From the NCBI GenBank assembly GCA_026419785.1, contig JAODTK010001865.1:1-64000 (forward strand): 64,000 bases of DNA, given 5' to 3'. The notes below the pieces were generated by a model. That model searched no databases, was not told the DNA's origin, and worked only from the letters and a program-made list of their open reading frames with translations. This DNA comes from Sclerodactyla briareus. Its lineage: Eukaryota > Echinodermata > Holothuroidea > Dendrochirotida > Sclerodactylidae. Positions 51,301 through 60,100 of this stretch are shown in pieces (within the stretch, counting starts at the first letter, position 1; every line of letters starts with the position of its first letter). A program made the translations under genes and the position numbers.

Positions 51301-54128
51301 AAGAAAACACCCAAGTGTGTCCTACCTTTTCCAACCTTATAACCGAATAATGAAGCCATTCCAGGAGCACTCGGCCTATATCCTTATGGTTACGAAGCTA
51401 CGATCAAAAAGAGACAAAAATCCAACCTTTTGGCCTCAAAAACATCAATTTTTAGGGGGGTCTCTTTTATTTTAGTCAAAATTCCGCCGTAACTCCAAAC
51501 GAGTCCGTTGACCCATCAATTTGTGCAGTGCACATACTTATGGGTTTATAGGGCTGTATAGTGATATAGCGCCACCGGTTCTGGAATTATTGGCTGAAAA
51601 CTCGCTGAACTCGGCTGAAAAAAAAAGTTCACATTTTCGCGCAATCAGTTCCCCACACTATCCATTGGCATCGCGAACTGTCAGACGAAGAAGCGCTGGC
51701 TGCCTACTAGGAGATTGTGGAACAGGAGGAGAGGGGCGTAGGCCCACATCTCTCCTCGAATAGCAGTGATTCCAGCAACTGTGATGAGGTGGGCTCCTCA
51801 AGGGTTGGGAGAACTGTGCTAACACCAAGGCTTACTAATACTAGGCTGAGTTAGGCCTAGCTTATGTTTACATTGCGTTACTGTAGTGTAGGCTAGCGTA
51901 CAATGCAGCTGCAGGTAATTATGCCAAATTATGTCCAAATAATACATGGAAACACTATTTCGAGAATGATTTGCGATGGCTATCCAGTGTAAACAGACTA
52001 TTCTTAGAAAAATTGCACCAAACTTGTAATTTGGTGAAATGTCACATGATTTATATTTTGCATATTTCATTTGGGATTATGTCAACATATTTGTATCCGG
52101 TAGCCATTTTGTTCTATTTTTGGGTTCGTCTCTTATATTCTTTCCATAGATATGGGGGTTTATATTGACAAATATGCCCCTAAACTGAGCAAAAATTGAA
52201 ATTTACAAAATCCAATACACCATAGTACAACTGCACACAACAACTGGTACATAAAGGGTTAAAGCAGCTATTGATGCAGAAACTACCAGTGGAGAAAGTA
52301 ATTATTATGTCAAAAAGTTTCCTTACACTTTGTGCAGGTGCTCAAGTGATGGACTGTCTTGACAGCGTGGTGAAGAAAGTCTTGGTGGCGAAGGAAATCA
52401 ATCACAAGGGTCAAGGTATCTGGGTGGCCCTTAAGATGATCCCAGGTGAATCAAAACAGGTGAGAAATAAAGGGTCAAGGTATCTGGGTGGCCCCTAAGA
52501 GGATCCAGGTGAATCAAAACAGGTGAGAAATAAAGGGTCAAGGTATCTGGGTGGCCCTTGAGAGGATCCCAGGTGAATCAAAACAGGTGAGAAATGAAGG
52601 GTCGAGGTATCTGGGTGGCCTTAAGATGATCCAGGTGAATCAAAACAGGTGAGAAATAAAGGGCCAAGGTATCTGGGTGGCCTTAAGATGATCCCAGGTG
52701 AATCAAAACAGGTGAGAAATAAAGGGTCAAGGTATCTGGGTGGCCCTTAAGATGATCCCAGGTGAATCAAAACAGTGAGAAATAAAGGGTCAAGGTATCT
52801 GGGTGGCCCTCAAGATGATCCCAGGTGAATCAAAACAGGTGAGAAATAAGCCGCCTTAAGTAGACTGACCCTTAAGCCCCATAAGGTTAGTATTCCGCAG
52901 GTGAATGTGGTATGGTTTTGAATATCACATTTGCAAAGAAGGATGATTTTTGTCTCGTCTGTACAAAGTTCAGAAGAGACTTAGCGATCACTTTAGCGTG
53001 TGTGTATTGGTTTGTGTGTCACACCTTCTTGTCAACAGAATTTCTCTGAAACGGTGAGACTGGTTTCAAAGAAATTTTGTTTGTGGTATAGATGGTGGGT
53101 GAACACGATCTGATCAGACTTTGTGCTCGCTAGTCATTCAATAAGTAAGGTAGTTATTTTATGTGATTCAGTGTTTCAGCTCATTAGCAAGATTATGGAC
53201 GGACCATAGGTGCTATGAGATTTGGTTTGGCACATAAGTACAGGATATAAGGTAGATGGATTGATCAGATTTTCAGCATAGAATATGCTAATTAAGTCAT
53301 CTGATTTGCATAATTGATGTGAAATTTTAAAGTTTGTCAGATTTTGTAAAACTTGTTGGATATAGTCTACCTCCACTCCCAAACTTTTCTAACCAAGATT
53401 CAAGGTCACTGGAGGTAATTTAATGTGTCTCATTTTCATAATTCATTATGTTAGTCTGGCTGGATCACATTGAGGGACAAGTGATGGGTCATCTGGGAGT
53501 GGAGTGTTCAAGAAATTGAAGTTGAAGGTCAACTGGGGGGTCCAGTTCTGGCCATTTTGGTACAAAAAAAACTTTTCATGCAGTATAAAATGGATGATTG
53601 AGATGAAAGTGGTCATATATCGGGAACCATTGCAACATGGCTATTCAAAAATTTGAGATCAAAGGCCATCTGGAGGTCAAAATGCTTCTTCTTCAACATT
53701 GAAATTGGAATGGACTGAAGTAGACAGAAGGACAAGTGATCAATGATATATATGGGGCGTTCATGAATTGATGGGTGAGGCCATAGAGGGGTTATTTTTT
53801 GGACAGTGCTCTACCCAACAGAATAGATTTGATTATCATGAAAGTTGTTCAGTTTATTTTTGACCAATTCAATTCTCCACTTCAGCCTATCTACTAATAG
53901 ATTTTCACTGAAGTTCCCCCACTACATTGTGTCATGCTATAACAAAATGTGTCCTTCCATTTCGGGATTTTTGAGGAGTGTTAACTTTTCAAGCAGTTCT
54001 AAATGCATTTTTGGGGTGAATTTCATTTCGAGAGGCCCCTTTTTAGGTTTTGGGTTATTTTCCTCTTTCTACCTTGGTGACACTACATAACACTCTTGTG
54101 TTGATGTGTTGTTAACTCCTATCTATCG

Positions 54129-54161
<33 letters not shown>

Positions 54162-57100
54162 ACTGTAATGAAATGTGGAGCGATCCTCACAGGGTGCTTA
54201 TTGAGAACTCGTATCTTTCGGCCCCACTTCCACAGGTTAAGCGTTCTTGACTCGTGCTGAGTAAACATGTCTCTAACCATCCTATCTCTTTTATGGCACA
54301 GGTTTTTAAGGAGTACCCCCACCTTGTGGACAGCAAGACTGCTGTAGCCAGGAAGATGGGCTTCCCTGAAGTTATCATGCCAGGTTAGACATGAACATTA
54401 ACTGCATGGTCTCTTATATGTGGTTTTCAGCCGAAAAATCAGTGTTTTATGTAACTGTAGTATTAATAAATATTTTCCTAAAAGGTACTCACAAAATGAA
54501 AGAGTTTTCCTACACATCAGTGCTGAAGTCAGCTACTCAGTGTTCTCTGACGTGGTAATGGGCAAAAGCATCAACCCATTCCTGCAATGTCTTGTCTTTG
54601 ATTTTCTGGAATTGTTTAGGTCCTCTCTTTTACATTTTGTGTTACATCAGGCAGGGAATACCATAGGAATATATTCTAAAATCCTTAACCACTTGCACGA
54701 ATTTGGGTCCCACATTACCCCGCACTGTGGCATGACAGTGTTTACCAGTATGTGTAACCAACAGGACACGCGCTATCACAAAATGGTTACGCCATGTTCA
54801 CACACCATTCACGAACTATTCACGGCACTGCCTTGACATGTAGCCCACGGGTAACCATTTTGTTTTTGTTGATCATCGTTCTCGATTATCATTGCGCATG
54901 CTGCAGCGGGAAGATTGCACGACTTGTCGTAAACTATTCATAAAGTAGTCGTGAAGTGCATACTACTGGGCAGGTGGGCACGCATTGGCATGAACTGCCA
55001 CGGACTTAGTTCACTGAATAGTTTGCCCCCGCATAGTTCATGAAGTGTTCACGACATATTCTCCAAATTTTGTCGTTCAAAAACATTTGAAAATTTTGTC
55101 ACACACTTTCACGCATGGCCTGCATTCCCCGCACGGTGCCACGAACAGTTGGATGCACACACTATTCGGGGACTTCAACTGCAGGCAAGTATAAAGTGGG
55201 CTTTAGCCCTTGGATGTAAGCATCCTGAGTGATTGATTCAGTGAACATGTTTGAGGTTCAGCTAACCCTACCTTTCCTCAAAGAACATACTGCACATTCA
55301 GCCTTTCTGGAATGTATGACAGGCAGATGATGATTATATCAAAATACAATTATTTTGACAATTTTTCAAAAGCTGACTACAGACTTCGTTAGAAAGAATT
55401 ACTAAGGAGTGCCCACCATAAGACTAAAAACCTTTCCTTTGTTTTACGCTTATTCTTGCTCCAGGTGATGTTCGAAACGATGTTTACATCACTCTCATAC
55501 AGGGAGACTTTGACAGAGGCACGAGACCAAAGACCAGAAATGTTGAGGTTGCTGTATCTGTCTGTGATGGACAGGGGAACATTATACCTGTAAGTTTCAT
55601 GTAGAAAATGGAGGAATTTCGTGCAGGCACTGGGTGCTGAGAAGCTAATAAATCTACTTGTGTAAATGATTCTCAGTTGCCCTGTCCTCCAGTGGAGCAT
55701 GCAGGCACTGAGTGCTGAGAATGTTAACCAACTCATCAACATGTGTGAGTAATTCTCAGTTGCCCTCTCCTCTAGTGGAGCATGCAAGCACTGGGTGCTG
55801 AGAAGTTACCAACTCATCAACATGTGTGAGTAATTCTCAGTTGCCCTCTCCTCTAGCAGTGCATGCAGGCACTGAGTGCTGAGAAGTTACCAACTCATCA
55901 ACATGTGTGAGTAATTCTCAGTTGCCCTCTCCTCTAGTGGAGCATGCAAGCACTGGGTGCTGAGAGTTACCAACTCATCAACATGTGTGAGTAATTCTCA
56001 GTGCCCTCTCCTCTAGCGGAGCATGCAGGCACTGGGTGCTGAGAAGTTACCAACTCATCAACATGTGTGAGTAATTCTCAGTTGCCTCTCCTCTAGTGGA
56101 GCATGCAAGCACTGGGTGCTGAGAAGTTACCAACTCATCAACATGTGTGAGTAGTTCTCAGTTGCCTCTCCTCTAGCGGAGCATGCAGGCACTGAGTGCT
56201 GAGAAGTTACCAACTCATCAACATGTATGAGTAGTTCTCAGTTGCCCTCTCCTCTAGCGGAGCATGCAGTCACTGGGTGCTGAGAGTTACCAACTCATCC
56301 ACTTGTGTGAGCCAGGTCAGGGGCTATTCCTTGAAGGGAAGCCAAAATATTTAAATTTCATATGATTGTGCATTGAAAATCATGCCAATCAAACTCTGTT
56401 TCTGTTCATAGCATGTTCGGGTATAAAGTTACAAATTTTTAAAGATTATTATTTATCACTGCTAAGTTGGCAATTTTGCAAATTGGCAACATTTGATGAC
56501 ATCATATCTACCAATTTTAAAGAAAGGTTAAGAAATATGTCTCAACTTTTCCCTTATAATTGGTAGATAGACATCATAAAAAGGTTGCCAGTTTGCCAAA
56601 ATCACCAAATTATATGAAATTTGAGGAAGCTATATCTTCCCAACTGAACATGCTATAAACCTGGAGTAAAGTGATATTTGAATGATGTTTCATTCTCTTT
56701 AACATTATAACACCCAAAAAGGCTATTAATTGGCTGGGGACTTAGGCTTTAATATCCCTTGTTTCCTTTGTATTACTTTCTTCCACTCTTGGTTTCCTGG
56801 AACTATGTAGGACAGTTTGGGTCAGTGGGGCCTAGGTAATGCAGCACTAATAAGTCTAGCAGGGTGAAGGCATGTATAGTGCTCTCATCATTCCTCGCAA
56901 TATTTGCCTACTTCTACTGCCCACTTCTACTAATTAAAATCGCTCCAAAACGATAATGATCCCTTTTTGTTTGGACATCCCTGTACTACTTTGCAGAGTC
57001 TCATGAAAATGCAGGAATAATGGAGGTCAGTATTAAAGTAGCTTGACATTGTGTGTTCGCCAGCCCACTTGTTCGTAATGTGTATGTAATGTGAGCAAGA

Positions 57101-60100
57101 TCCATCAAAATTTGTCTCTGTCCACAGAATGCAATATACCAGGCTGCTGGGGAGAAGCCAGCTGATGTCTATCACTCTGTGGTCTACTATCAAGTGAAGG
57201 CTCCCAAATACCAAGAGACATTCAAGGTAATCTAACAATTAAACAAGGCTTTATTAAGATTATTATTCTATGAACTTACCACACAACTAGAGGGATCGCA
57301 TTGTATCATATATAGACAAACTCAGTGCTGCTGTCAATCAGAGAACAATCCCTTGTTCTCTGCAGCAGTGTAATAAGTCTGCTCTTCTCGCAGACCGAAG
57401 CTGAACTAGAGGCAGGTCCAGCCAAACATCTCATGTTATGTCGAGAGGCAGTGTGATGAGTGAAGTAGAATGGTGGTTATTGATGAGCAGTAGTGTTGAG
57501 TCAGGATGCTAGGCCTGCTGAATGGTTATCTAACATCAACACTGTCTGATTGAATCTATCTAAATAAATGCTGGTAAAGAACATAGATATATAAAAATAA
57601 AAATAAAGTAAATGATTTAAATCAGATTTTTTCCAATTTGATGAATTTAGTTTATTCAAAACACAATTAACAATTATAATTATGATTCAATGACAAGTAA
57701 GTGGGAAAAACTCAACAACATTGAATGAGCCACTTTCCTTGAATTAGAGGGTGGGGATATCCTCACAGTGCACACTACACCATGCTGCAGTATTTGCAAC
57801 ATTTATTGGTCAAAATTAACTCAATTCTCTACTTGTATAATTGCAAGCAAAAATCAAACATTAGAGAGTTATTGTGGTGTAATGGCCGAAGTAGGGGCCT
57901 TGTATGCTGTTGCCTTGGATTTTCAAGAACATGTACTGTGGTTGTGTGTAGTTTTTAGGTTGTCAGGGGGTGTCAGGTACTGATTCCATCACATGCTCCC
58001 AAGTCCAGGACTCTACCAATCCCAAGTTTTTGAGGACAGTGGTTTAAAGACTGGAATAGTCAAGTTAAACAGGAGGCCAGAGGGAAAATGAGCGCAGTCA
58101 GAGGATTAACAGATAGTGCAATCCCCATTAAAGATGTGAAGGGCTTCTCTGCAGTGCTCTCAGACAAGGCATGTCTCCTTAGACTGTCTCACACTATCCA
58201 CATGTTGAAGTGGTAGGTCATGATTGAATGTGCACCATGGCTGGTGTAGTGGTGGTCTCCATGGAATTACAAATGACCAGAAGATCATTGTCGCTAGTCA
58301 TGTGAGGAAGCTCTGCATTGATACAAGACTGTATACCTTAATCCCGAGCAAGTTCTATTCCTGCCTCTTTTGCTGGGTACTTTTTGATTCCTTGACGAAT
58401 TCTAAGGAATCTATGCAGTCATGCCAGTGCGTCTGTGTGTATGTGTGTATGTATGTGACATGTAAGTCCAGAAAGGTTGGTCTGATTAAGTTGAAAATTG
58501 GTGTATAGCTTTCTTCTGGGGAGTACAGGAACCCTATTGCTTTTGGTTTAGGTCAGGGGGTGTATTTTGGTCAGAAATAGAAAATTTGTGAAAAGTCAAT
58601 ATTTGGGCCAATTGGCTTGTGAACACGATAACTCCACCCCACCTGGATGGATGAAGCTGATACTCGGTTATGTTGAGACTCTTGTGACTCTGGTCCGAAG
58701 ATTTTTTGCCCTCGTAGGAACTGCGGTCACTAGCGGCAGTGGGCCTGGCACTGTTCTTCAAAAAAGTGCGGTGGGGTTGGAGCAGTCGCTCTTGGGACCT
58801 ATTCTGCATTATGCCAAATGTTAGTTTGCGAGGTCATAAATCTAGCCCTGAAGAGTAATCGATTAACTGGATGGAATGATGCATACCTCAATTTGTGTTT
58901 GTTTCCTATCATATTTTGGCAGGTCGCTATTCCAATTGAGAAATTTTGTCAGCCGAACACTCATGTGAAAATAACGTTTCGACACCGGTCCTCCACAGAG
59001 GGTGAGTAATGGATTGATCACTAAATACAAGAAAATAGATATGCCTAATCAAGATAATATGTGAAAGTGTACCAAGTGTCCCATAGATGGGTCCAGTGGC
59101 CTGTCACATTATTCCAAAAACACACAACAGCAAGAGATACAACTATTTTGTCCAGTAAACATCGATGGGCGCCTAACCAATGAAGGTTGTGATACTCTTA
59201 ACATCTCACCAATTTTGAATGTTATGAAAAATGTAGCTTCTATTGCAAATATTATGATAGATGTAGCTTCCATTACAGTGCTTTTTGTGTTTTTACTTTT
59301 CTAGCTAAAGACAAGCAAGAGAAGCCTTTTGGCATGACGTATCTACGACTCATGACAGACATCGGCACCACAGTACCAAACGGCAACCCATGACTTGCTC
59401 GTCTTCAAGGTAAATAAACCATTCAGTTTTGTGAACTGTTACATGTACTGTTTATAGGCTGCCATTATGTTACTATTCCACGCATGCTACAAATTCTAAG
59501 AATGCCAAGAATATAAAAATTGTGGTGAATCATGGAATTTTGCCACATTTATAGTGAGGTGGTGTTCCACCATAAGCAAAATCAGAGATTATTAAGCTGA
59601 GAAACCCAAGAATGTACTGTGGTTTCTCCAAGTTGGTACCAGAAATATTATTTTTATTAGATTGGGACCATAATTGCAAACATGTGAAAACTTTGCTACC
59701 ACATTCGGGTATGTCACATCTTACCAGATTGCACAAACAGACAAGAGTATATGCAGTCATCCCGTTTGTTTCCCTGGCAAAGGGTTGGACATTCATTCCA
59801 GGGCGCAACATACCATGGAGTTCAACAGTGAAAACAGGTGACAAACGGCTCAAGAGTTAGTTAGCAGACGATGAACAAAGTAACAAAACATCAGCAGATA
59901 GTAACAAAATTACAACAAACAACAGATAAGAAACACACAAAACAGAGTTACTGGACAGTAATCACACATACCTGGACGTAACCACCTACTCGACTACTAA
60001 CAGACATATTGGACTATAATCACAGACATATTGGTTTTGTAACAGATTTATTAGACTAGTAACAGACAGGGCCTTAGCCAGGAATTTGAAATAGGGTGTC

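Noticed and set aside
54420-54836. 138-codon plus-strand ORF
   Set aside because: No family resemblance; its end runs into repeat-like text (cacgaactattcacgg), and it lies within an intron.
55389-55787. 132-codon minus-strand ORF
   Set aside because: Antisense to a certain DOCK exon and extended only by the ~80-bp array.
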